Shown: positions 6,821 through 14,332 of the stretch, in pieces
Numbering within the stretch: the stretch's first letter is position 1
Layout of the letters: each line of letters starts with the position of its first letter
Assembly: GCA_002423325.1 (NCBI GenBank)
Contig: DIVQ01000020.1
Location: 1,888 to 28,284 of the forward strand
Length of the DNA stretch: 26,397 bases
Direction of reading: 5' to 3'
DNA from: Anaerolineales bacterium UBA6128
GTDB taxonomy: Bacteria > Chloroflexota > Anaerolineae > UBA1429
The notes under the pieces: generated by a model
Database searches by the model: none
Seen by the model: only the letters and a program-made list of their open reading frames with translations
What the model was told of the DNA's origin: nothing
Position numbers and translations under genes: made by a program

Positions 6821-8968
6821 ATGGCCACGCCGAAACCAGAGCTGCTCACCAACGCGCACCTGTCGCTCGCGTTCGAGCCGACCACGGGCGCGCTGCTCAG
6901 CATCCGCAACGCCCACTCCGGCGGCGAAATGCTGCGCGCTCGCAGCGCCCAACGCGGGCCGTTCGCCATCTACCACCGGTTCCACAGCCCCTACGCCGAA
7001 CTCGGCCCCGATACCTCTGCGCACCGCGCCCACACGGAGCCGGCCGACATCGCCGGCGCCGTCTTCAGCCCCGCGACGGCTCTCCCGGCGCGCTTCGCGC
7101 GCACTGCCACGCCCGACGGCGAGACGCTCAGCGTCACCTACTCAGACGCCAACGGGCAATGGCGCGCCCAGCTGACCGTGGCGCTCCCGCGCGACCAGTC
7201 CACCAGCCGATGGGGGCTACGGCTCACCAACCTGGGCACCGAACCGGCCGACTATCTGGGCGTGTTCCCGCTGTTGCCCGGTGTCCGCCTGGGAAACAGA
7301 CGCCGCAACCGGATGATGGTCGCCAACAACGCCGGCTACATCACGCCATTATGGGCGACTCGCGGCGGCGTCTATGGCGATGCAGCGCAGGTCGGCATGC
7401 AGTGGGGCTGCGTCTTTGATGACGATCCCGCCGGCGCGCACGATGCCCTCGCGTTCATCGTGCGCGACCCCGATCTCCGACGCAAGGCGATTCTGTACCA
7501 GCGCCCCGACATCGCTGTGCGCTACTATCCGCCACGCACGCTGCAGCCGGGCAAGAGCGTGACATTCCCCGATGTCGACCTGCTGGTCTACACGGGTGAC
7601 TGGAAGCCGGCCGCGCAGGCTTACCGCGCCTGGTTCGAGCCAGCCTTCCCGCAACGCCCGCTGCCCGGCTGGGTGCGCAACCTCACCAACTGGCGCGGGC
7701 GCTGGTTCTGGCGGCGCGGCCAGGAAATCCCGCCCGAGTACACCGTCGCCGAGACCGTGGCCGACCACCTGACGAGTTTTCGAGAGCTCCCCGACGTCTG
7801 CCGTGGCGGACCGGGAACGCTGTACGAGTACGCGTTCTGGGGGCACGGCTGCATGGGCAGGGAACGCTGCGGCCGCACCCAGGTGCACACCGACGGTGAT
7901 TATGTCATCCGCGAGGACCTGGGCGGAGCCGAGGCCTTGCGTGACGGCATCGCCGCGCTGCATGCGCGCGGCGAACGCTTTCTCTTTTACGTGGAGGCCT
8001 ACCTCTGCCCCAAAGAGAGCGACCTCGTCCGCCACGGCCCCGGCCTGGAGTGGCAGGTGATGCACGCCGACGGCGGCACCGCCGGCCCCTACGACAGCGA
8101 GGGCAAGTGGGTGCACATGTGCCCCGGTGCAGCGGGTTGGCAGGACCACCTGGCAGAATCGTGCGCGCGCCTGCTGCGCGAGACTGGCGCCGATGGCGTA
8201 CGCTTGGATTCGCTCGGCTTTTACGGCTTTCCGTGCTACAACCCGGCGCACCAGCACGCAAACCCGTGGGACTATAACGCGTGGGTGATGACGCTGCTGG
8301 ACAAGGTGGCGCGCGCCACGCGCGCCGTCAACCCCGACGCGTACCTGATGACCGAGGCCGGCCCCGACTTTTTCTCGCATCACTTTGATGGCGCCCTGGC
8401 CTCGCCCTCGGGCCCCGGGCGCATCGCCGTCAGCCGCGATGTGGCCCCCATGCGGATCGCCGTGCCCGGCTACGCGCTGGCGGTCTACAGCGCCGCGGGA
8501 CCGGTGGCGGCGTCGCTCATGGGCTACCCGGGCGGCTGCGGCGGCCGCAACTTGGACGCGCGCTTCTACGAGCTCGACCGGCTCTGGCGCACGGCATCGG
8601 CGCCGGTCTATCCGATCGTGCGCTGGGGCGATGCCGCGCACGACAACCCCACAGCCAGCCGCGCGGACGTGGCCCTGCGGCGCTTCTCCCAGGGCGAGGT
8701 GGACGTAGTGGTGGGCGCGCGCCCGCGCTATCTGGACGACTACCCGCACGATCCGCCCCCCAACGATTGGCTGCGCAACACCAACGTGGCGCTCAAGCGC
8801 AACCGCGTGACCATCGAGGTGCGCGTGCGCCACGCAGGCTGCGCAACGCGGCGCGTAGAGCTGTGTGACGTGCTTCGCCAGCGAACGCGCATAGTGCCCT
8901 TCCGGGTCGAGGGGGATGAGGTGGTGGTCGAGGTGGACGCGAACTGGTTCTGGCTGCGGCTGGCCTAG
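6821..8968 (+). CDS. Putative glycoside hydrolase (DUF6259-like, TIM-barrel)
   Basis: Predicted cytoplasmic carbohydrate-active protein of 715 residues. The ATG at 6821 has GGGAGGT upstream and lies 26 bp after the ZIP gene; the frame stays open far upstream only as a shadow of that gene. The N-terminal ~280 residues look like a beta-sandwich (LTNAHLSLAFEPTTGALLSI, DYLGVFPLLPG). A barrel-like central part follows with YEYAFWGHG, FLFYVEAYLCPKES, GADGVRLDSLGFYG (D463) and AYLMTEAGPDFF (E512). D463 and E512 are where I would look for catalytic acids by analogy with alpha-galactosidase-like barrels. A smaller C-terminal beta domain closes the protein. No signal peptide. I recall this architecture for DUF6259 proteins but cannot confirm it, and the substrate is unknown. 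Confidence 0.7.
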   Translation: MATPKPELLTNAHLSLAFEPTTGALLSIRNAHSGGEMLRARSAQRGPFAIYHRFHSPYAELGPDTSAHRAHTEPADIAGAVFSPATALPARFARTATPDGETLSVTYSDANGQWRAQLTVALPRDQSTSRWGLRLTNLGTEPADYLGVFPLLPGVRLGNRRRNRMMVANNAGYITPLWATRGGVYGDAAQVGMQWGCVFDDDPAGAHDALAFIVRDPDLRRKAILYQRPDIAVRYYPPRTLQPGKSVTFPDVDLLVYTGDWKPAAQAYRAWFEPAFPQRPLPGWVRNLTNWRGRWFWRRGQEIPPEYTVAETVADHLTSFRELPDVCRGGPGTLYEYAFWGHGCMGRERCGRTQVHTDGDYVIREDLGGAEALRDGIAALHARGERFLFYVEAYLCPKESDLVRHGPGLEWQVMHADGGTAGPYDSEGKWVHMCPGAAGWQDHLAESCARLLRETGADGVRLDSLGFYGFPCYNPAHQHANPWDYNAWVMTLLDKVARATRAVNPDAYLMTEAGPDFFSHHFDGALASPSGPGRIAVSRDVAPMRIAVPGYALAVYSAAGPVAASLMGYPGGCGGRNLDARFYELDRLWRTASAPVYPIVRWGDAAHDNPTASRADVALRRFSQGEVDVVVGARPRYLDDYPHDPPPNDWLRNTNVALKRNRVTIEVRVRHAGCATRRVELCDVLRQRTRIVPFRVEGDEVVVEVDANWFWLRLA

Positions 8969-9008
8969 CCTGGGCCTTGTGGGCGTCGGTCGCGGTTCAT
9001 GTTGCCGC

Positions 9009-9038
9009 GTAGGGGCGGCTCGCGAGCCGCCCCCCTAC
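9009..9038. repeat. GC-rich palindrome, possible terminator or dispersed repeat unit
   Basis: GTAGGGGCGGCTCG (9009-9022) is followed directly by its reverse complement with two extra C bases, ending CCCCTAC at 9038. It begins 41 bp after the hydrolase stop and can fold into a long stem. It has no T tract. Palindromes of the form GTAGGGGCGG...CCGCCCCTAC are common dispersed elements in some GC-rich bacterial genomes, so it may be a repeat copy as well as a transcription stop. Confidence 0.6.
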
Positions 9039-9063
9039 AACCCCAGGCATGCTGTACCTTAGC

Positions 9064-9108
9064 CTGGGCTTTGCCATCATGATGATCGTCGACGTCGCCC
9101 TCGGGTGA
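9064..9108 (+). pseudogene. Remnant of a ZIP transporter gene (last 14 codons and stop)
   Basis: The 45 bases encode LGFAIMMIVDVALG and a stop, against LGFAVMMILDVALG and a stop at the end of the intact ZIP gene. By my alignment 38 of 45 bases agree. Most differences are at third codon positions and the two amino-acid changes are conservative, so the source was probably a separate functional ZIP gene rather than a recent copy of this one. Nothing recognisable of the rest of the gene precedes it. It lies 94 bp upstream of the GT-C gene. Confidence 0.8.
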
Positions 9109-9140
9109 GCATACTGTTCAAAGCCCGCTTGTGCCACCCG

Positions 9141-9158
9141 CTGCAACAAGAGTTGCAG
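9141..9158. other. Small perfect hairpin upstream of the GT-C gene
   Basis: CTGCAAC and GTTGCAG flank a 4-nt loop (AAGA). It sits 45 bp before the start codon, between two copies of GCCCGCTTG. It could be an RNA stem in the leader or a protein site. No function is assigned. Confidence 0.3.
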
Positions 9159-9202
9159 CCCGCTTGCAAGTGCATGCCCAAGCGGCCGCCAAAGGAGCGC
9201 GC

Positions 9203-10798
9203 ATGTTGAGGCGAGACCGTGTTACCGTCGGAGTGCTGGCGACGCTGGGCGTGTGTGCCTGTACCTTGCACCTGTATGGTACGCGCCAAGGCATCGGCCT
9301 CAACGCCGACGCGCTGATTCACCTCGAAGCAGCCAGCAATCTCGTCAAGGGCAATGGCCTCGTCCATGGCCCAGCCGCTCGGCCTCTGACGCACTTCCCG
9401 CCGCTGTATCCAACTATCCTGGCCTTCGTGGGCGTCATGCTGAGCGTGGAACTTCAACAAGCCGCCCGTCTGCTCAATGCTGTGCTTTGGGGAGCGAACA
9501 CCTTTTTGGTGGGCTCTATCATCTACCGCCTCAGCTGCCAAAGTATGTGGCTCGCGGTGCTAGGCGCTGCACTAACGCTGTCATCACCCGCCCTGCTCCA
9601 AGTCCATTCGGCAGCGCTCTCAGAGCCCCTGTTTATCTTGACCGCGTTTCTAGGTCTATACATGCTAACACTCTATGCCACGCGTAGGCCCCCCCGGCTT
9701 CTACAGATCGCCGCTCTCATAACCAGTCTGGCTCTGCTGACTCGCTACATAGGAGGCGTGCTTGTCTTTACTGGCAGCCTATGGCTGCTAGCGGCACGAG
9801 GCCGTTCATTTGGCAGGCGTCTCGCGGATGGTCTCCAGTTCGGGCTGATCGCTAGCCTACCACTGGCAGCGTATACCCTCTACACATCACGGATCACGGG
9901 AAGCATAGCGAACAGAAGCCTGCTCTGGCATCCGATCACCATGGGCCATGTGCGTCAGGCACTCGGCACGCTATCGGTGTATGCGTTGCCGGCGGCCACG
10001 CCCTCATTCACTCGGGGGTTGGCGGTGCTGGGCATGATGGCCGCCTTGGGCCTCTGCATCGCGATGCTGCGTGAACACGCCCCCTCCGAGGGCAATCTGC
10101 TCTCCCGATCAGCGTGCCGACGCGACCTGATGTTATTCGGCTCCTTTGCCATCTGGTACATGCTCGGCTTGCTTGTCTCGATTTCTACCTTTGACGCGAA
10201 TACGCCCCTTTCGAGCCGCATCCTGATACCGATCCTGGTTGCGTTCCTCGTCTTTGCCCTTGGAGGCGTCGGCCTACTGACGCACGCGCACAACCGGACG
10301 GTGCGCATCCTGGGCTTGCTTCCTTTTATGGTGTTGACTGCGCTCTATGCGACTGCTTACTGGCCCAGAGTGCAGGACATGCATCTCAACGGGCAGCGTT
10401 ACTCTGGCGCGCGCTACGAATCCTCGGCGCTGGTGCAGGCCATCCGCGAGCTCTCTGCAAACACGCCGCTGCTCACGAACAATTCGACCGTTCTTTATCT
10501 GATGACGGGACATGAATCCTCCCAGCTGCCCTGGAAGTACAAACCCACCACACTTGAGCCCAATGCCAACTACCGTAAATGGGTGGAGCGTGCGGTCGAG
10601 CAATTGCGACGCCAGGGCGGCCTGATCGTGTATCTCACGGTGGATCCCACACCGCGCTGGCAAGTGAAGCTAAGCGAACTGCGCGAAATCGCCTCAATGG
10701 AAGTCATCCTCAGCACAGACGAGGGTGTGCTATTGCGGCCGCTGCCTCCGGATGCGGGCCGCGCGGGCAGCGAGACGCCGGTCAGATCCTTACCCTGA
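9203..10798 (+). CDS. Polytopic membrane protein, GT-C (GT39/ArnT-like) glycosyltransferase candidate
   Basis: A 531-residue membrane protein. The ATG at 9203 has AAAGGAG upstream and opens with a positively charged N-terminus and the first helix (VTVGVLATLGVCACTLHLYG); an earlier in-frame ATG at 9131 would add residues unlike a membrane N-terminus. The first loop has LNADALIHLEAASNLVKGNGL, the acidic-loop style of GT-C enzymes that use lipid-linked sugars, then about ten hydrophobic segments to residue ~395 and a soluble C-terminal domain (residues ~400-531). The predicted role is transfer of a sugar from a polyprenyl-phosphate donor outside the membrane. Codon use is less GC-biased than the neighbours (frequent CTA, ATA, TCA), and it lies between two ZIP gene remnants, both suggesting acquisition. 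Acceptor unknown. Confidence 0.7.
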   Translation: MLRRDRVTVGVLATLGVCACTLHLYGTRQGIGLNADALIHLEAASNLVKGNGLVHGPAARPLTHFPPLYPTILAFVGVMLSVELQQAARLLNAVLWGANTFLVGSIIYRLSCQSMWLAVLGAALTLSSPALLQVHSAALSEPLFILTAFLGLYMLTLYATRRPPRLLQIAALITSLALLTRYIGGVLVFTGSLWLLAARGRSFGRRLADGLQFGLIASLPLAAYTLYTSRITGSIANRSLLWHPITMGHVRQALGTLSVYALPAATPSFTRGLAVLGMMAALGLCIAMLREHAPSEGNLLSRSACRRDLMLFGSFAIWYMLGLLVSISTFDANTPLSSRILIPILVAFLVFALGGVGLLTHAHNRTVRILGLLPFMVLTALYATAYWPRVQDMHLNGQRYSGARYESSALVQAIRELSANTPLLTNNSTVLYLMTGHESSQLPWKYKPTTLEPNANYRKWVERAVEQLRRQGGLIVYLTVDPTPRWQVKLSELREIASMEVILSTDEGVLLRPLPPDAGRAGSETPVRSLP

Positions 10799-10809
10799 CA
10801 TGCCGCGGC

Positions 10810-11012
10810 GCAGGCGCGCGGGGCACCCGGGCTGTCCTGACGATGCGCGCGCTGCTGCCCTGCGCGCTGGCCTTTGCGGCGGGCGCCATGATCTTTGCAG
10901 TGGTAGAGGATCTGATTCCCGAGGCGCAGAGCAAAGGCAACTCGCACCTGTCCAGCGCTGGCGCGATGCTGGCTTTGCGATCGTGATGATCCTGGGCGTG
11001 GCCCTGGGGTGA
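10810..11012 (+). pseudogene. Remnant of a ZIP transporter gene (C-terminal third, frameshifted)
   Basis: Begins 11 bp after the GT-C stop codon. It reads AVLTMRALLPCALAFAAGAM then IFAVVEDLIPEAQSKGNSHL, matching residues ~198-250 of the intact ZIP protein. One base is lost in what was GATGCTCGGC (here GATGCTGGC), so the frame ends at LALRS; past the lesion the other frame gives GFAIVMILGVALG and a stop, aligned with the parental end. Even the first part (AGARGTRAV against AGVLGAWAV) is recognisable though damaged. No start or upstream part is present, so it is non-functional. Confidence 0.85.
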
Positions 11013-11020
11013 GGCGCGGC

Positions 11021-12001
11021 TCATACCTGGGCCGAGCTAGCCGCCTCCACGCCCTGCTCCAGCAGCGCCAGCAACGCCTCGGCCGTCTGGGCCTCCATCA
11101 GCCGGGGACGCAGGGCATTGGCGCCCTCCAGCGTCGCCACGTACTTGACGACGAACTTGCGAAACAGCATCAGTCCCTGCGTGTCGCCATAGTAGTCCTG
11201 CATGGCCGCCAGGTGACGCCGAATCAGCGCCAGCCGCTCCGACCAGGGCACGTCCCCCAGGTCGCGCCGCGCCAGGATCCAGGGATTGCCCACCGCACCA
11301 CGCCCGATGAGCACGGCCGCGCAGCCGGTCTGCGCCTTGATGGCCTCGATGTCCGCTACCGTGCGCACATCCCCGTTGGCCAGCACGGGCACGCTCACAC
11401 GTGCGACCACCTCGCCAATGGCCCGCCAATCGGCCACGCCGCTGTAGCCCTGCTCCTTGGTGCGGCCGTGCACCGAGATGGCGGCCGCGCCGCTCTCCTC
11501 AAGGATGTGCGCCACCTCCAGATAGTTGCGCGTGGTGTCGTCCCATCCCAAGCGAATCTTGCAGGTTACCGGCACCGGCAGCACGGCCACCAGGCGACGG
11601 ACGAACTCGCCCAGTTGCAGCGGGTCCTGCAGCAGCGCCGCGCCGCGTCCGCGGTAGAACACGCGCCGCGCGGGACAGCCGGCGTTGAGGTCCATGATAT
11701 CGGGCCGCAGCGCCATCAGCGCCTCTGCGGCCGCTACAAGAGTATCGGCTTGCCTGCCCAGCAACTGCAGCGCGATGGGACGCTCTTCCGAAGCGAACTC
11801 GACCAGCCCAGACGTGCGCCGCGGGTTACGCAGCACGCCCTCATCGAGCACGCAGGGCAGAAAACTGAACGCCGAGCCCATCTCGCCGCACAGGGTACGA
11901 AACGGCAGATCCCCGTAGCTGGCCATGGGCGCCAGGATCAGGTCGCCGTAGATTGGCACCTTGCCGATGTGCAATTGTGGGAGCCGACGCGGGTCAGACA
12001 T
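11021..12001 (-). CDS. dus: tRNA-dihydrouridine synthase, DusB-like
   Basis: Flavoenzyme that reduces uridine to dihydrouridine in tRNA D-loop positions; 326 residues. ATG at 12001 is preferred to GTG at 12007 because GGAG is five bases before the ATG but touches the GTG. Motifs are LILAPMASYGDLPFR (FMN site), LQLLGRQAD, DLNAGCPARRVFYRGRGAALL with catalytic C109, VTCKIRLGWDD, ISVHGRTKEQGYSG, and LANGDVRT...AVLIGRGAVGNPWIL. It is the last gene before the ZIP remnant, which it faces. It follows the flotillin gene on the same strand, but a perfect hairpin between them suggests separate transcription. The specific position modified cannot be read. Confidence 0.94.
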   Translation of the reverse strand: MSDPRRLPQLHIGKVPIYGDLILAPMASYGDLPFRTLCGEMGSAFSFLPCVLDEGVLRNPRRTSGLVEFASEERPIALQLLGRQADTLVAAAEALMALRPDIMDLNAGCPARRVFYRGRGAALLQDPLQLGEFVRRLVAVLPVPVTCKIRLGWDDTTRNYLEVAHILEESGAAAISVHGRTKEQGYSGVADWRAIGEVVARVSVPVLANGDVRTVADIEAIKAQTGCAAVLIGRGAVGNPWILARRDLGDVPWSERLALIRRHLAAMQDYYGDTQGLMLFRKFVVKYVATLEGANALRPRLMEAQTAEALLALLEQGVEAASSAQV

Positions 12002-12034
12002 GCTCACTCCATTCCAAAACCCCAGTGTAACACA

Positions 12035-12062
12035 GCGGACGCCCCGATGCCGGGGCGTCCGC
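12035..12062 (-). terminator. Hairpin terminator candidate after the flotillin gene
   Basis: GCGGACGCCCCG (12035-12046) and CGGGGCGTCCGC (12051-12062) form a perfect 12-bp stem with a 4-nt loop. Read on the minus strand it follows the flotillin stop by 23 bp and is followed by TGTTACACT, a poor T tract. It probably ends or weakens the nfeD-flotillin transcript before dus. Confidence 0.6.
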
Positions 12063-12085
12063 CACTCTCAGGTCCAGCTGCCGTC

Positions 12086-13552
12086 CTACGGCTTGGGCGC
12101 CTCGTCCGTCTTGGCCTCGGCGGGCTTAGCTTGCTCAGGCAACGGCTGCTCGGCGTCGGCCTTTTGCATCTTGCCCAGATAATCGGGCAGTTCGAGCCCC
12201 GCGATGCGCGCCACCTCGTGCATGGGAGGCAGAACGCCCACCAGCTTTTGCCCGAGGTTGCTCAGACCGCCCTCCCCCGAACCGCTGTCCCAGACCACAA
12301 CCTTGTCCAGCGGGAGGTTCTGGATGGCCTTGGCCTGCACGTTGGCCACGTCCACCAGGCGCTCGATCACCAGGAACGACGATGCCTGCGACGCACCGCC
12401 CGCCGCCTGGGTGAGCTGCTGATAGCCAGCGGCCTTGGCGGCCAACACGGCCTGCGTGCCCTGGGCCTCGGCCTGCATGCGCAGCAACACGGATTCTGCT
12501 TCGCCCTTAGCGATGCGCACCCGTCGTTCGCGCTCGGCCTCGGCGGCGATGACCACACTCTCCTTGTTGGCGTCGGCGGGCACAACAATCTCGGCCTGCA
12601 AACGCGCCTGCTCGCGCTGGGCGCGAGCACGCTCAGCCTCCGCCTGCGCCATTTCCTCGGCCACGCGGATGGCGCCATCTGCCCTGCGGGCAGCCTCCTG
12701 GCCCTTCTGGCGCGCGGTCTCTTCGGCGACCTTCATCTGCGCCTCGTACGCTGCCTTCTTGGCCTGGTTCTCGGTCTCCAGCTGTACGGCCTCGGCGTCA
12801 TAGGTCGAGGTCACTTTGCGGCGATCGCGCTCGGCCTCTTTCTCGCCGATCATTGCCAGCGCGTCCGCCGCGGCCACCGACGTGCGGCGGTCGCGTTCGC
12901 GCTCGGCGACGCCTGTCTGCCCCAGCTTTTCCTGCTCGGCGACGTCGATGAGCGCCTGGTTGACCGCTTCGGCGGCGGCCTTTTTGCCCAGCGCCACGAT
13001 ATAGCCGCTCTCATCCTGAATGTCGCGGATGTTCACGTTGATCGCCGTGACGCCGATCTTTTCGAGCTCGGTGGACACCGCCTCGTTCACCTTGCCCATG
13101 AAGGCCTGGCGGTCGCGGTTGATCTCCTCGATACCCATGGTGGCGATCACCGCACGCATCTGGCCCAGGATGATGTCCTGCGCCTGATCACGGATCTGCA
13201 CTTGTGACAACCCCAGCAGACGCACGGCCGCGTTTTCCATCAGCCCGGGATCGGTCGAGATGGCCGCCGTCACCGTCGTGGGCACAGAGACGCGGATGTT
13301 CTCGTTCGACAGCGCGTTGGTCAACTCGATCGGCACCACGAAGGGCTCCAGGTCCAGGTAGGCATAGTCCTGCAGCACCGGCCATACGAACGCTGCGCCG
13401 CCATGAATGGTGCGCGCCGCGCCCTTGCCGGTCTTGCCGTAGATCACCAGAATCTTGTTGGACGGGCAGCGTTTGTAACGTCCCACCAGGGTCAGGAACA
13501 GTGCAATCACGATCAACGCCAGAATAAAGGCGAGGATCACTCCAGGGGGCAT
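12086..13552 (-). CDS. floT: Flotillin-like SPFH-domain membrane scaffold protein
   Basis: Organises functional membrane microdomains; 488 residues. An N-terminal membrane segment (residues ~4-24) is followed by an SPFH/prohibitin domain (~30-200: NKILVIYGKTGKGAARTIHGGAAFVWPVLQ, SVPTTVTAAISTDP, GIEEINRDRQAF). A long charged, Ala/Glu/Arg-rich coiled coil comes next (~200-380; RERDRRTSVAAADALAMIGE). The C-terminus is a Pro/Ala/Lys-rich tail. The ATG at 13552 has AGGAGAAAACG-type sequence upstream. It starts 19 bp after the NfeD-like gene, the classic NfeD-flotillin pairing, so the two proteins probably act together in the membrane. The family assignment is firm; cargo proteins are unknown. Confidence 0.95.
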   Translation of the reverse strand: MPPGVILAFILALIVIALFLTLVGRYKRCPSNKILVIYGKTGKGAARTIHGGAAFVWPVLQDYAYLDLEPFVVPIELTNALSNENIRVSVPTTVTAAISTDPGLMENAAVRLLGLSQVQIRDQAQDIILGQMRAVIATMGIEEINRDRQAFMGKVNEAVSTELEKIGVTAINVNIRDIQDESGYIVALGKKAAAEAVNQALIDVAEQEKLGQTGVAERERDRRTSVAAADALAMIGEKEAERDRRKVTSTYDAEAVQLETENQAKKAAYEAQMKVAEETARQKGQEAARRADGAIRVAEEMAQAEAERARAQREQARLQAEIVVPADANKESVVIAAEAERERRVRIAKGEAESVLLRMQAEAQGTQAVLAAKAAGYQQLTQAAGGASQASSFLVIERLVDVANVQAKAIQNLPLDKVVVWDSGSGEGGLSNLGQKLVGVLPPMHEVARIAGLELPDYLGKMQKADAEQPLPEQAKPAEAKTDEAPKP

Positions 13553-13571
13553 CGTTTTCTCCTTTCGTCGA

Positions 13572-14198
13572 CTAGGACTCGGACTCTTCGACCTCGATCG
13601 TTACACTGTCCACCAGTGCAACGACGCGCACGGAAGTTCCCGCCGGCAGACGCTCACCCGTTCGTGAGCGCGCCTTGACGAACTTGATGGTGTTGCCCAC
13701 CAGCACGCGCACCTGCCCAACGCCATTCTCGGGGATATCCAGGTAGACCTGACCCGAACGACCTACTGCGGTATTGAGCTTGGCGGTGCCCTCTTCGGTC
13801 AAGCGCGGCAGGAACCAGAAGAAGAGCGCAACGACCAGCAATCCGGCAACACCCCACAGCACTGCTCGCAGTACAGCCCACCACTGCGCGCCATCCTGCT
13901 GCAGGTACAGCGCCCCCGCCCAACTGAACAGCGTGCCAAACGCGAGCAGCGAGCGTATCGACAGCAAGCGGAAAGTGGCCAGCCCGGCAGCCTCCTGCGC
14001 GTCCATACCGCCGGCGTCGCCGTCGCCCAGGTCCAGATCCTCGCCGACCTCGACGCCGCCCTCGGCGTCGACCGCCTCCACACCACCGAGAGCAGCCACT
14101 GATGACACGAGCTGCCAGATGAACAGCGTGCTGAAGAACACCGCCGCCACAAAGAATCCCTGGCTCAGGCTCGAGAGTGAGCTCCACCAAGTCAACAT
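13572..14198 (-). CDS. NfeD-like membrane protein with C-terminal OB-fold, flotillin partner
   Basis: A 208-residue protein. The ATG at 14198 has GGAGGGAA upstream and begins just before the first helix; a longer in-frame extension to 14276 lacks a membrane-like start. Hydrophobic segments fall at ~14-37, ~80-100 and ~107-131. An acidic loop (VEAVDAEGGVEVGEDLDLGDGDAGG split across residues 40-64) separates the first two. Residues ~140-203 resemble the NfeD OB-fold (AVGRSGQVYLDIPENGVGQV, LPAGTSVRVVALVDSVTIEV). This is the short NfeD form without a ClpP-type protease domain. It lies immediately upstream of flotillin and shares its promoter. Confidence 0.85.
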   Translation of the reverse strand: MLTWWSSLSSLSQGFFVAAVFFSTLFIWQLVSSVAALGGVEAVDAEGGVEVGEDLDLGDGDAGGMDAQEAAGLATFRLLSIRSLLAFGTLFSWAGALYLQQDGAQWWAVLRAVLWGVAGLLVVALFFWFLPRLTEEGTAKLNTAVGRSGQVYLDIPENGVGQVRVLVGNTIKFVKARSRTGERLPAGTSVRVVALVDSVTIEVEESES

Positions 14199-14278
14199 CG
14201 GTTCCCTCCTCGCTCCACTCAAGAGGCCTTGACTCTGCCTTGCGCCCAACACATCCACGGGGCGTACGCCCGACACAC

Positions 14279-14307
14279 AGTATAGCCGGCGGGCACGTTC
14301 GGGTCAA
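14279..14307 (-). promoter_or_regulatory. Predicted promoter of the nfeD-flotillin operon
   Basis: On the minus strand, TTGACC (14302-14307, 5 of 6), a 17-bp spacer and TATACT (14279-14284, 5 of 6). It lies about 80 bp upstream of the NfeD-like start, just after the PH-domain gene, so the operon does not depend on readthrough. Confidence 0.65.
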
Positions 14308-14332
14308 CCGCTCGCGTCACCGCCAGCGGGCG

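Noticed and set aside
7349..8833. 494-codon minus-strand open frame inside the hydrolase gene
   Set aside because: Shadow of the plus-strand gene; composition is typical of antisense translation (Val/Arg/His/Ala-rich) with no ribosome site.
9061..11012. Simple insertion of the GT-C gene into the middle of one ZIP copy
   Set aside because: Both flanking pieces are 3' ends in the same orientation rather than complementary 5' and 3' halves.
11009..13207. Very long plus-strand open frame (732 codons) opposite dus and flotillin
   Set aside because: It is a GC-driven shadow of two well-recognised minus-strand genes and its His/Leu/Arg-rich translation matches nothing.
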